Shown here: in pieces, positions 36,246-45,050 of the stretch
Position numbering within the stretch: the stretch's first letter is position 1
Layout: every line of letters begins with the position of its first letter
Source: an uncultured Prolixibacteraceae bacterium
Lineage (GTDB): Bacteria; Bacteroidota; Bacteroidia; Bacteroidales; Prolixibacteraceae
Direction: 5' to 3'
NCBI GenBank assembly: GCA_937915865.1
Contig: CALGIG010000117.1
Coordinates: forward strand, 62,001-126,000
Length of the DNA: 64,000 bases
Made by a program: the position numbers and the translations under genes
Notes under the pieces: model-generated
Seen by the model: only the letters and a program-made list of their open reading frames with translations
Databases searched by the model: none
What the model was told of the DNA's origin: nothing

Positions 36246-37034
36246 TTAAATTCTTTTAATAATATCATTTTTAATAAGTTCGTAAGCTTTTTCACTATCA
36301 TACTTTTCCTCAACCCGAAGCAGCGAAACTGTATCATCTAAAAACTCCCGGTCTTTCATTTTCAATTCCATGTTTTGCAGATACTGTTTTTGAGAGGGAG
36401 GATTATCGACTACAAATTTCATGTATTCGTGATAACAAGTAAGAACCTGTTCGATATTCAGATTAGCAAGGGTAAGGGCTTTGTATAAGTCATATAAATC
36501 GCGACCTTTACGGCGTTGGTACAAGGCACGGATTTTTGTACCTATCATCTCTTCGAGATGGTAGGTTGAGATGTTGCATGAGCCTTTGAACCAACCGGTA
36601 TTTACACTAAATCCTTTTGTGGTATAACCTAAAACAGAGAAATGCTCACGGCAATTGATTTCGATTTTTAACCTCAACGATACCGGGGTTACACTTTCGG
36701 AATTGAAACGATATACCAGCGTATTGTTATTTGCCTTTTGTTTTATAGTTGGCTCTCCCAGAAATGACATGCACTTCTGCAATTGAACAATTATTTCTTT
36801 TATTGGGCCTGCTTTTTTCTGTACCAGGTCGATGTCCTCAGAATATCTAGGTTGTGGCTGGAGATAGAGTTTGTGTAATGCTGTACCACCTCTGAAAACA
36901 AGGTTTTCGGCCAGAAAATCATTGGAAAAAATTTCGACCAATGCACGGCATATTACCAAATCCTGTTCTATTTGCTCGTCGGTTATCCAGGGAACAACAT
37001 TACTCCATGCTTTTATTTCGTTGGCTGGTATCAT
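36246..37034 (-). CDS. abiEii: AbiEii-family nucleotidyltransferase toxin
   Basis: 262-residue toxin of the type IV AbiE toxin-antitoxin/abortive-infection system. The nucleotidyltransferase core is FRGGTALHKLYLQP followed by RYSEDIDLVQ, the GS/GG plus DxD pattern of DNA-polymerase-beta-like enzymes. Later landmarks are LEEMIGTKIRALYQRRKGRD and LYDLYKA. Characterised homologues act by modifying tRNA or binding GTP and stop growth when not neutralised. It overlaps the AbiEi antitoxin gene by 4 bp, the standard arrangement, and is directly upstream of qatA. Confidence 0.93.
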   Translation of the reverse strand: MIPANEIKAWSNVVPWITDEQIEQDLVICRALVEIFSNDFLAENLVFRGGTALHKLYLQPQPRYSEDIDLVQKKAGPIKEIIVQLQKCMSFLGEPTIKQKANNNTLVYRFNSESVTPVSLRLKIEINCREHFSVLGYTTKGFSVNTGWFKGSCNISTYHLEEMIGTKIRALYQRRKGRDLYDLYKALTLANLNIEQVLTCYHEYMKFVVDNPPSQKQYLQNMELKMKDREFLDDTVSLLRVEEKYDSEKAYELIKNDIIKRI

Positions 37035-37867
37035 TCGTCAATTTCAATGTCGGTGTTAATAATTATTTTCCAACGGTCATTAGTCGGAAAACCTGTTTTT
37101 TCTTCTCCTGCTTTTAGCGGTTGCCGGAAAAATTCTTTTTTTAAATTTTGTGATTCAGAATAAAGCTTATCCGCTAATATTTTTTGACCTAGTATAGTTT
37201 CTAAAATATAGCCAAGTCGTTGTATTGATGGTACAGTAAAGGTTTCAATTAATTCTCCGGTAATGCGTTCAGGTTTCATCGCTTCAGCAAGTTCGTTCAG
37301 AACAGATGCAGCCCTGTTAATGCCACCAATACGGTTGTCATAATAAACCAAATCGATAGCAGTTAACTCCGGAATTGAGACATTTACATAACCGGATTCT
37401 GTTTTTCTTTTTTCCAGTAAGCCTTCGGGTATATTTCTTTTTGTTATGTAGTTTATTTTCAATCCTTTTTTGTGTGTTGTTAATTGTTTGGAATTCGTAA
37501 CTACAAAAAACTCCTGAGGTTGTTGATGAGCTGCGCCGTGTAAAGCTGCTGCACTTAAAAGCCCAACGTAATATGGTTTGTCGACATATTTCATCAGGTT
37601 ATCAATGAATAGCATGGGAGGCAATAAACCACGGGAAGCGTATTCGGGTGGAATTATCAGATAAAATCCTTTATAAACCGATAATACACGACCTTTTTTG
37701 GACAACCTGGTTAATGCCAAAATAAGTGCTTGTTCTGAGATGTCGGGAAAGTCGGTTTTTATTTGTTCCAGACTAAATACATATTTTCCCCAGGATTGCT
37801 GTTTTTCAACCCAACTCAGTAAGTAATTATTATTTCTTGTTGCTTCCAAATAGAGTAAAATTTCCAT
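37031..37867 (-). CDS. abiEi: AbiEi-family antitoxin and transcriptional regulator
   Basis: 278 residues. An N-terminal winged-helix region (YVFSLEQIKTDFPDISEQAL, ILALTRLSKKGRVLSVYKGF) is followed by YLIIPPEYASRGLLPPMLFI and YYVGLLSAAALHGAAHQQPQ, the AbiEi_3/4-type core. AbiEi antitoxins neutralise AbiEii without direct binding and repress their own operon through inverted repeats upstream. Only 38 bp separate this start from the previous gene on the same strand, so any operator must be compact. The C-terminal half (FTVPSIQRLGYILETILGQK) fits the antitoxin domain. Confidence 0.9.
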   Translation of the reverse strand: MEILLYLEATRNNNYLLSWVEKQQSWGKYVFSLEQIKTDFPDISEQALILALTRLSKKGRVLSVYKGFYLIIPPEYASRGLLPPMLFIDNLMKYVDKPYYVGLLSAAALHGAAHQQPQEFFVVTNSKQLTTHKKGLKINYITKRNIPEGLLEKRKTESGYVNVSIPELTAIDLVYYDNRIGGINRAASVLNELAEAMKPERITGELIETFTVPSIQRLGYILETILGQKILADKLYSESQNLKKEFFRQPLKAGEEKTGFPTNDRWKIIINTDIEIDE

Positions 37868-37905
37868 AAAAGTATCAAAAAATGATAATAAAGTGAAATA
37901 ATTAC

Positions 37906-38508
37906 TCAGTTTTTTAAATCGTTGATATTGATTAGCGTATAGCTAAATGTTTTACCCCAGTACTTTTCAGCTTTTTCGCAAAGCGAAATGAATTCGCTGA
38001 ACTGGTTGGAATCGGCAAAGACCTGACAACCGGCGGACCATTGGTTTACATTGATAGTTTTGCCGGTAAGATTTGCCCGATGGATATTGATGCCAAAGAT
38101 TCCGGTGTCTTCTTTACCAGTCGAAAAATCGAGGTAATTGTCTTTGTTGAAATCGCGGATTATGGTAACGGGCATGAACTGTACCAGTGCTTTGTATTGG
38201 CCACGGTGTAAGCCTAAACAATAGCAATGCAGGTATTGGCCTTCTTTTAAAATGGCGGTTCCACCGGGGCTTAACGAATGGTTGAGATAGTATAAACCAG
38301 GGTCGGTAGTGGCCTGATACTGGTTGAAATTCCATTGGCCTTTGTATTTCCACATGACAACGATGGTATCGTCAAAGAAATTGGGTGCACGGTTATTGTT
38401 ACGGATGCCAATAATGTTGAGGTTGTATGGTTTGGTGTCGGTTTCGAATACTTCGTAACCTTTGTTTTGCATGGCGTTGTAAACGGATTCAAATGTTATT
38501 GTTTTCAT
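37906..38508 (-). CDS. YkuD-like cysteine-active-site protein in a mobile region
   Basis: 200 residues with no signal peptide. The C-terminal half has TGIFGINIHRANLTGKTINV followed by NQWSAGCQVFAD. The His-to-Cys spacing and the SxGC core match the L,D-transpeptidase/YkuD active site, with the usual SHGC changed to SAGC. YkuD-like folds without signal peptides occur in phage and plasmid lysis or peptidoglycan-remodelling proteins. It lies between the DnaC-like ATPase gene (12 bp upstream) and the AbiE pair, in the element's maintenance block, so a role in cell-wall opening during transfer is possible but inferred. Confidence 0.6.
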   Translation of the reverse strand: MKTITFESVYNAMQNKGYEVFETDTKPYNLNIIGIRNNNRAPNFFDDTIVVMWKYKGQWNFNQYQATTDPGLYYLNHSLSPGGTAILKEGQYLHCYCLGLHRGQYKALVQFMPVTIIRDFNKDNYLDFSTGKEDTGIFGINIHRANLTGKTINVNQWSAGCQVFADSNQFSEFISLCEKAEKYWGKTFSYTLININDLKN

Positions 38509-38520
38509 TGCTTTAGAGTA

Positions 38521-39135
38521 TTAGATACGTTTATCTTTGGCCGATTCGCTGAAAGCGATGAGGTTGAATTGTTCGCGCAAGCGACTGCGAAGGCGTGAGC
38601 CGTAAATTTCTTCGATTTCGGAACTGTTAAGATTGGTTGTAATATGAGTGAGCATGTGGCCGGATACAAACAAATCGTAACGGGAAAGTAGTATTTCGGC
38701 CATTACATTGCATTCGTTGCCATAATATTTGAGGTTGTTCTCGGTTCCTAAATCATCGAAACACCAAGCAACGGGAATGCCGTGTTTAAAAGATTGCTGG
38801 CTGTAACGATGAATTACGGAATAACCTTCCTGGATAAACTCGAAACTTACATTGCGGCAAGGTTTCATATTGTACCTTTCCTCGGGTTTTAACAAGAAGC
38901 GAAGGAGGTTCATTAACGATGTTTTGCCACAGCCAACCGGACCGGAAAGTAAAATGCCTTTCCGGAAAGAGATGTTGTGTTTTTCGGCTGCTGCGGTATC
39001 CTTCAGGAAATAGGCCAGCAGTTTGAAAATAATCTCGTAATCGTCGGCTATGACTTTAAAGCCGGGATGATATATTTTTTGTCCGGTGGTTTCGATGAAC
39101 GAAAGACATTGAGTGAAGTCGAAAGAGCAATTCAT
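38521..39135 (-). CDS. DnaC/IstB-like AAA+ ATPase
   Basis: 204 residues. Walker A is GILLSGPVGCGKTSLMNLLR near 60-78. Walker B-like AWCFDDLGTENNLKYYG and sensor/arginine-finger stretches LTHITTNLNSSEIEEIYGSR and LRSRLREQFNLIAF fit helicase-loader ATPases. Such genes follow an initiator-like protein in many Bacteroidota elements; here that is the gene at 39198. It probably loads replication or transfer machinery of the element. Confidence 0.82.
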   Translation of the reverse strand: MNCSFDFTQCLSFIETTGQKIYHPGFKVIADDYEIIFKLLAYFLKDTAAAEKHNISFRKGILLSGPVGCGKTSLMNLLRFLLKPEERYNMKPCRNVSFEFIQEGYSVIHRYSQQSFKHGIPVAWCFDDLGTENNLKYYGNECNVMAEILLSRYDLFVSGHMLTHITTNLNSSEIEEIYGSRLRSRLREQFNLIAFSESAKDKRI

Positions 39136-39197
39136 ATTTTCAGTATCAAGTAAAAAGTATCAAGACACAAGACCGTAGCATAATGCAGGTGGTATAA

Positions 39198-39986
39198 TCA
39201 AAGTGGTTCGCCATAGTTTTTGGATTGGTTGAGGTTGGTTGGACTATTGCCCGAAGGTTTGGCCTTTGGTGCAAATTTTGGGATATTGAGAATCCAATTA
39301 CGGGCGGCAGCTTTCCAATCTTTCATTTTGGCGCGGCCACCAACCAGCCAACCGTTACTTTCGAAATAGTTGAAAAATTTTTCGGCCTCGATGGCGGAAA
39401 TGCCTTTCTCATCGAAATATATTTTGACGAATTCAAGTGTTGGGGGGAAAGAACCGGATGAGTTAACCTCATCGCTCTTTTTCTTTTCGCGCAATCCCGA
39501 AAAATCGGGACTTTCGCCTACGGCTTCAGCTTTTCTTTCTTTTTGGCCGCAACTTTTTTCTTTCTTTTCTTCTTTATTCATATCTAAATTTTTTGATTTA
39601 AAATTTTGGGCTTGGCCAATCAAGTTTGTTTTGTTTAATCTGTTTATATTGTTTATGGAAGGTCGCACAGGCATTACAGAGGCATTATCAGTACTATTAT
39701 CAAAAGTGTACAGGTAAACCAAACTGCCTTTATGTCGGTTGTATGAAGGCTCGTACCGGATGTAATTCCACAAATGCAACTCTTTTAAGCAACGGACATA
39801 TGTATTGGCAGATCCTATCTTGGCCATTTTCATCATTTCGTCGCGAGAGACGGAAACCGGATTGTGGAAGAAGTTTGCATTCCAACACCGAAAAAGGGAT
39901 AAGTATAGGCTTACATGAAACGGAGTAAGCCTGTTATCGGCATCGAAAAGTTCGAAAACAGCGGTTAGGTGCTTGATGTAATTCAT
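39198..39986 (-). CDS. Replication-initiator-like protein (winged helix, DnaD-like)
   Basis: 262 residues. The N-terminal half reads LTPFHVSLYLSLFRCWNANF, VSRDEMMKMAKIGSANTYVR and CLKELHLWNYIRYEPSYNRH, a winged-helix fold of the type seen in DnaD-like and plasmid initiator proteins. A low-complexity, charged linker is followed by a C-terminal ISAIEAEKFFNYFESNGWLV and MKDWKAAARNWILNIPKF, a pattern common to Bacteroidota element proteins. It precedes the DnaC-like ATPase, forming an initiator/loader pair. The exact family is uncertain. Confidence 0.75.
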   Translation of the reverse strand: MNYIKHLTAVFELFDADNRLTPFHVSLYLSLFRCWNANFFHNPVSVSRDEMMKMAKIGSANTYVRCLKELHLWNYIRYEPSYNRHKGSLVYLYTFDNSTDNASVMPVRPSINNINRLNKTNLIGQAQNFKSKNLDMNKEEKKEKSCGQKERKAEAVGESPDFSGLREKKKSDEVNSSGSFPPTLEFVKIYFDEKGISAIEAEKFFNYFESNGWLVGGRAKMKDWKAAARNWILNIPKFAPKAKPSGNSPTNLNQSKNYGEPL

Positions 39987-40001
39987 GCATAACCTATTGT
40001 T

Positions 40002-40286
40002 TTATTTGAACATGGATAACTGCTGCTTGCGAGATTGTAGCATATCCTGAATGTCGGCATAATCATAATAGATAACGCCGCCAATCTTGGTGTAGGGCAA
40101 TGTGCCGTTTAAACGAAGGTTTTGAAGTGTACCTGGTGAGATGTTGAGGATTTTGCGAACTTCGTAGGACTTTAACCATTTTTTAGAAGGTTGTCCGTTA
40201 TGTTCTTTGAAAAGTTGCTTGATTTCGTCGAGTAATTCCATTTTAAACTCGCGTAAATCGTCGGTTGTGATAATTTCAGTGGCCAT
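40002..40286 (-). CDS. Excisionase-like helix-turn-helix protein
   Basis: 94 residues. The MerR/HTH_17-type domain is KKWLKSYEVRKILNISPGTL followed by QNLRLNGTLPYTKIGGVIYY and DYADIQDML, the typical shape of Bacteroidota excisionase or regulatory proteins. An acidic N-terminal tail precedes it. It lies between RteC and the initiator-like gene, the usual order in Bacteroidota integrative elements, and may control excision or the following genes. Confidence 0.85.
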   Translation of the reverse strand: MATEIITTDDLREFKMELLDEIKQLFKEHNGQPSKKWLKSYEVRKILNISPGTLQNLRLNGTLPYTKIGGVIYYDYADIQDMLQSRKQQLSMFK

Positions 40287-40466
40287 AATTTATTGTTTTT
40301 GAGTTTTTGTGTATCAAAAATCAATAAACTGGCTGAAAGTTTTTACCAAGGTGAAACCATGCTGGTTAAAAATAAGTTTTTGCGGCTTTTGAATTATTTT
40401 GATTTTTGATTAGGCTCTTAAAGTGGATAAAATGATAAATTACCAAGGAGATACCAAGTTGGTAGT

Positions 40467-41309
40467 TTATTCGTCCTGCTCATTTATTCTATTAATGAGC
40501 GAATTTTTTAAAGCATCGAGAAATTTTGTCTGGTTCTGACGACTTTTAATTTGTAGGTAATCACGATAATAATCTCCCAAATTAATTCTAAAAAGAGATT
40601 CCAAAAAGTCAGCAATTTCTTTTATTTCAATATTACCATTGTTAATGCACTTAACGGAATGAATTGCATAAATAAATTCTGTTAGAGCAGCTTTAGAATC
40701 AGTCCATGTATATTTCCCTTTTGAGATAATGAAATTTTTATTTGCAGAGAGATCTTTTCGTTCCATTATAGCTAATTCAGATTTTAAATAAATATTCAGA
40801 AGGTCGTTAGCAAGGATTTTGGCTACTTTATAGTCGTGGCTTGTTGAGAAATCAGGATCAGCATCGTAAATGAATGTATCAACATATAAACGAAGGTCGA
40901 GACGGCCACGAACGAAGTACTTATCGTCAAGATATGTCATGTTATTTCGCATGTATTGATAGAATTCCAAATTGTCAGAAAAATACTTTTCAAGTTTATC
41001 CAATTCGTTCAAAAGATATTTTTTCTGGGATTTATCGCTTCCATTAGGCCGTCTCGATTCGATATTGAAAATTTTAACGTAATAAATGAGCTTGCTGTAA
41101 ATAGTGGGCTTGATTTCCTTAAAAAACAAAATTTCTTCATTCGGCGATGAAAAACCGTTTTTTCGAATATAACCTTTAATTTCAACCAAAGCCTGATTGA
41201 TTAAGTAGATAGATTGTTCAGCTTGTTTAAGGATTGATATTTTTTCAACTTCAAGTTGTTTAATTTCTTTAAACAACTGAGACTTTATCTTATCTATTCG
41301 AGATAACAT
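40467..41309 (-). CDS. rteC: RteC-family regulator
   Basis: 280 residues. In CTnDOT, RteC is a DNA-binding activator of excision genes, itself induced by RteAB after tetracycline. Here the family C-terminal part is clear: GKYTWTDSKAALTEFIYAIH, IEIKEIADFLESLFRINLGD and YYRDYLQIKSRQNQTKFLD. The N-terminal half is helical (SQLFKEIKQLEVEKISILKQ). No RteA/RteB pair and no tetQ are in the window, so the inducing signal is unknown. First gene, in transcription order, of the element-maintenance block. Confidence 0.88.
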   Translation of the reverse strand: MLSRIDKIKSQLFKEIKQLEVEKISILKQAEQSIYLINQALVEIKGYIRKNGFSSPNEEILFFKEIKPTIYSKLIYYVKIFNIESRRPNGSDKSQKKYLLNELDKLEKYFSDNLEFYQYMRNNMTYLDDKYFVRGRLDLRLYVDTFIYDADPDFSTSHDYKVAKILANDLLNIYLKSELAIMERKDLSANKNFIISKGKYTWTDSKAALTEFIYAIHSVKCINNGNIEIKEIADFLESLFRINLGDYYRDYLQIKSRQNQTKFLDALKNSLINRINEQDE

Positions 41310-41386
41310 TTTATTGATTTATAACACAATGGCATAGGAAAGCTCTAAAAACTATTATTGAAATAAATTAAAGCATGCTTTGCCTA

Positions 41387-42238
41387 TCATGCTTTAAGAC
41401 TGAGATGCAGTTCAGGCGGATATCCCATTGTTTGCCTGTATGACAAAGGTTGGGAGCCATCAATATCCTTAATACCTAAACTTTGCCCGAGTTCTGCACC
41501 AATCAATGCCTGACCAGAAAGCTTCATCAGATCCTGGCTTTGGTAAAGTGCATTTATTAGCTTTCCTGTAAATTGGGGAGATTCCAGTTTTCGTTCCGAA
41601 AGCATATTAGCAGGAATTTTACTGCGGTAGGCACGTGAACGTTCTGTATCCAAACTTCCCATCCATATAGAAATAGCTGCCACGTTATATGGTCTCAATT
41701 CTTTAGCCATATCAGCAGCCATTTTATCAGCTCCGGCTTTTTGTGCACCATAGACCGGACTCAGATAATAACTTACCGCACCATAATGTCCTGTATTAAC
41801 GATCAGTCCCTTTCCATTGGCAATGAGCAACGGCGTTGCAAAATAACTGGACACAAAGTGTGATCGTAATCCAACCGTAATTAAATCTACCGCATCCAGA
41901 GGGCTTTCCCAAAAGGGATTTGGCGTGGTGATAGCCGGTGTTAGCTTAGCAGCATTGTTTACTAAAATATCGAGTCGTCCCTGCTCTTCCTTTACTTTAT
42001 CGAACAATGCTTTTACGGCATTATCATCGGCATGGTCAGTAATCACCGCAATGCCTTTACCTCCAGCATTATCCACCGCCCGGGCTGTTTCATAAACAGA
42101 CCCGCCGAATTCGTTGACATTATTTTCACTACGCCCGGTGACATACACGGTAGCCCCTGATGCTCCTAATTCAATAGCTATCCCTTTTCCTGCACCACGA
42201 CTGGCTCCGGTTACAACAGCAATTATTTCATTTTTCAT
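41387..42238 (-). CDS. SDR-family oxidoreductase
   Basis: 283-residue short-chain dehydrogenase/reductase. The cofactor loop is AVVTGASRGAGKGIAIELGA (TGxxxGxG), LDILVNNAAKLTP is the NNAA block, and the catalytic Tyr/Lys are in the YGAQKAGADKMAADM segment with the Ser position altered around VNTGHYGAVSYYLSPVYGAQ. It is an NAD(P)-dependent oxidoreductase with unknown substrate. It shares the region with three more reductases and an AraC regulator, all on the minus strand. Confidence 0.88.
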   Translation of the reverse strand: MKNEIIAVVTGASRGAGKGIAIELGASGATVYVTGRSENNVNEFGGSVYETARAVDNAGGKGIAVITDHADDNAVKALFDKVKEEQGRLDILVNNAAKLTPAITTPNPFWESPLDAVDLITVGLRSHFVSSYFATPLLIANGKGLIVNTGHYGAVSYYLSPVYGAQKAGADKMAADMAKELRPYNVAAISIWMGSLDTERSRAYRSKIPANMLSERKLESPQFTGKLINALYQSQDLMKLSGQALIGAELGQSLGIKDIDGSQPLSYRQTMGYPPELHLSLKA

Positions 42239-42382
42239 AGTTAAGAATCTTTATTTATCCGGGTATAATCCTGACAATCTTCAAATGAGGGAAAATATCA
42301 CTTACCTAAAGGTTACGGAATGCTCCCCATGTTTGCCTTTTGCATCCCGAATCTCTGTTAAAATTATATGCCTGTAAATCAA

Positions 42383-43126
42383 TTAAATTCTTGAATAAAT
42401 ATTGATCAATGTTCCGCCGCCGTCTGCGATAATAGTTTGTCCCGTACTGTAGCTTTGTTCCATTAAGTATATATAAGAAAGGGCAATATCTTCGGGAACA
42501 GCTACTTTGCCAACAGGCAGTATGTTTGCAGCATGAGAAAAGATTTGTTCTCTTTTTTCTTCGGGAATTGCAGACCATACATCGGTTTTTACAATACCGG
42601 GTGATACAACGTTAACACGAACAGGTGCCAGTTCCATTGCCATTGCCCTTGTAAATCCTTCCATTGCAGATGTAATGCTTGCTCCTAATCCCCAACGTTT
42701 ATATGGTCGTTCGCTTGCAATGCCACTGGTGAGTGTAATTGAACCATTAGCACGAATAAAGGGGATTGCATGTTTTACTGCAGATAATGCACCCCAAAAC
42801 CGTACATTAAAAAATTGCTTTGATTTCTCAATATCTGTTTGCGTAATTAAACCAGATTCGATAACATCACCTGCGGTATAAACCAAATGGTCAAAATTGC
42901 CGATCTGCTCAAACAAGTTTTTTAATTGCTGCTCTTCACCTGCATCGGCAACAAATCCTTGTGTGCTTGCAGATAAATTTTGAAGCGCATTGTCAATACG
43001 TTGCCTATTGCTCGAAACAATAATTACTTCTGCACTTTTAGTGATAGCAGCCTTAGCAACTGCGAAGCCTATACCAGCACTTCCTCCAATAACGACAACT
43101 CTTTTATCTTTTAAAACTTCCTTCAT
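42383..43126 (-). CDS. SDR-family oxidoreductase
   Basis: 247-residue short-chain dehydrogenase. The nucleotide-binding loop is VVVIGGSAGIGFAVAKAAIT (GGSxGIG); the catalytic region is SITLTSGIASERPYKRWGLG followed by ASITSAMEGFTRAMAMELAP, where the usual YxxxK Tyr is not obvious and Trp/Gly occupy it, so catalysis may be altered. VRVNVVSPGIVKTDVW and GQTIIADGGGTLINI are family blocks. It is co-directional with the neighbouring reductases; 40 bp separate it from the AKR gene. Confidence 0.86.
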   Translation of the reverse strand: MKEVLKDKRVVVIGGSAGIGFAVAKAAITKSAEVIIVSSNRQRIDNALQNLSASTQGFVADAGEEQQLKNLFEQIGNFDHLVYTAGDVIESGLITQTDIEKSKQFFNVRFWGALSAVKHAIPFIRANGSITLTSGIASERPYKRWGLGASITSAMEGFTRAMAMELAPVRVNVVSPGIVKTDVWSAIPEEKREQIFSHAANILPVGKVAVPEDIALSYIYLMEQSYSTGQTIIADGGGTLINIYSRI

Positions 43127-43166
43127 TGTTCCAGTTTTTTTGATTAGGATATTAATTTCCTGTTAT

Positions 43167-44021
43167 TTATTGAATAGACATTCCAATTCTTTCAAGTTCT
43201 TTAAGGTCTTCTGCTGATAGCTGCAAAGCAGCCGCATTCATATTTTCGTCTAAGTGATCTATACTGGATGTCCCCGGAATAACTATAATATTATCTGCAC
43301 GATGTAGTAACCAGCTTAGGGCAAGTTGGTGTATGGTTACATCTTTCTGTTTGGCAATTTGACTCATTATTTCTTGTCCTTTCACATTTCCTCCACTTAC
43401 CGGATACCATGGAATAAAGGCAATTTGATGCGCATTACAGTATTCCAAAACTTGCTCCCATTCCCGATTGTCAATACTGTACCTATTCTGAACAGATACT
43501 ACATTAAAAAACTGCCGGGCAAGTTCGATTTCAGCCACACTAACTTCGGATAAACCGATATGTCGAATTTTTCCTTCTTGTTGTGCCTTTTGCAAAAAAG
43601 AGAAACTTATCTCTGCCGGAACCTTAGGGTCTATCCGATGCAACTGGTACAGATCTATTCGTTCCAGTTTTAGACGCCGCAAACTCCCATCCAGTGCGTC
43701 CTGTAAGTGTTGTGGACTGGCATCGTGGTTGATGTTCGCCCATGGGCCGAAGCGTACCAGGCCACCTTTGGTTCCTATTATTAGTTTGCCCTTATAGGGA
43801 TGTAGGGCTTCAGCAATTAATTGTTCAGAGGTAAACGGTCCATATTGGTCTGCCGTATCGATAAAATTTACACCTAACTCTACTGCGCGTTGTAATACTC
43901 GAATCGAGTTTTGGGGGTCTTCAGGCATTCCCCATACCTGTGGCCCCGTGATACGCATAGCTCCATATCCCATACGATTGATTTCCAGATCGCCACCTAA
44001 AAGAAATGTTTTATTCATCAT
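43167..44021 (-). CDS. Aldo/keto reductase
   Basis: 284-residue NADPH-dependent (beta/alpha)8-barrel reductase. The catalytic tetrad is visible: Asp and Tyr in VNFIDTADQYGPF, Lys in LIIGTKGGLVRFG, His in IDLYQLHRIDPK. The C-terminal IIVIPGTSSIDHLDENMNAA binds NADP 2'-phosphate in this family. It reduces aldehydes or ketones; substrate unknown. It lies upstream of the 42383 SDR with the AraC gene next, so the cassette is probably controlled by that regulator. Confidence 0.93.
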   Translation of the reverse strand: MMNKTFLLGGDLEINRMGYGAMRITGPQVWGMPEDPQNSIRVLQRAVELGVNFIDTADQYGPFTSEQLIAEALHPYKGKLIIGTKGGLVRFGPWANINHDASPQHLQDALDGSLRRLKLERIDLYQLHRIDPKVPAEISFSFLQKAQQEGKIRHIGLSEVSVAEIELARQFFNVVSVQNRYSIDNREWEQVLEYCNAHQIAFIPWYPVSGGNVKGQEIMSQIAKQKDVTIHQLALSWLLHRADNIIVIPGTSSIDHLDENMNAAALQLSAEDLKELERIGMSIQ

Positions 44022-44124
44022 ACCTAAATATGTTATTATCTTACAATGCGTTCATATTAATATTTTTGCGTAACCGCCTATCCAAATTGTTCAATGCTTA
44101 TACGGATTGCCTCAATCGTCAACT

Positions 44125-45039
44125 CTAATTGAATGAAGCGCGGAATTCGAGTGGAGTAACGTTCGTTTTCTTCTTGAACAGTTTATTAAACGACTGAGGG
44201 TACTCGAAGCCCAACATATAGGCTATTTCGGCAACCGATAGGCTTGTAGTCGACAAATATTCCTTTGCCTTTTCTATCAGTTTTTCGTGAATAAGCTGCT
44301 GAGCATTCTGTCCGATAAGAGAACGAAGCATATCGCTCAGGTAGCGGGGTGACAAATTTACCTGCTCAGCCAGATATTCAACAGTCAGAGAACCTTTGCT
44401 CAGACCGTCTTCTTTATCCAGATAGTTTTCCAAAAGATGCTCTATTCTGACAAGCAGGTCATGATTAACGGCTTTACGGGTGATAAACTGCCGTTTATAA
44501 AAACGATTACTGTAATTGAGTAATGATTCCAATTGTGAAATAATTATATCCTGGCTGAAATCATCGATGCTATGCTGAAGCTCTTCCTCAATGTTTTTGA
44601 AAAGCGAAAGCATAATACTCTTTTCCTTATCCGAAAGATGCAACGCTTCATTACTATCGTAGGAGAAAAAACCCAGTTGTTTTATTCGTGTCCGTATAGG
44701 ATAATCCTTAATGAAGTCGGGATGAAAAAGCAGGGAAATACCATAATATTCATTGTCGTCAACAATTGAGATCAGTTGTTTTGGCGCAGTATATACCATC
44801 GTTCCATCGTCAAAGTCGTAATAGCTTTGCCCATAACCAGCTCTGCCTTTGAGTCTTTTTTTTAATGATATTTGGTAAAAGTCAAAAAGAAATGAGTTAG
44901 GCAATGCCCTTTTATTAGCTAAAACCTGCGTATTGTCAAAAAGACTTACCAACGGATGCAATGGTTTGGGCAAATCAAGTAATCTATGTAAATCAGCAAT
45001 TGAACTGATTTTGTATGGTATGTTCTCTGCTTTTTTCAT
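44125..45039 (-). CDS. AraC-family transcriptional regulator
   Basis: 304 residues. The N-terminal cupin-like sensor ends near residue 190, and the C-terminal double helix-turn-helix is LTVEYLAEQVNLSPRYLSDM, LRSLIGQNAQQLIHEKLIEK and TSLSVAEIAYMLGFEYPQSF followed by NKLFKKKTNVTPLEFR. It is flanked by redox enzymes on the same strand and probably activates them. A repeated promoter-like segment upstream of the adjacent SDR (45843-45940) may contain its operator. Confidence 0.92.
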   Translation of the reverse strand: MKKAENIPYKISSIADLHRLLDLPKPLHPLVSLFDNTQVLANKRALPNSFLFDFYQISLKKRLKGRAGYGQSYYDFDDGTMVYTAPKQLISIVDDNEYYGISLLFHPDFIKDYPIRTRIKQLGFFSYDSNEALHLSDKEKSIMLSLFKNIEEELQHSIDDFSQDIIISQLESLLNYSNRFYKRQFITRKAVNHDLLVRIEHLLENYLDKEDGLSKGSLTVEYLAEQVNLSPRYLSDMLRSLIGQNAQQLIHEKLIEKAKEYLSTTSLSVAEIAYMLGFEYPQSFNKLFKKKTNVTPLEFRASFN

Positions 45040-45050
45040 AAAAAGGAATA

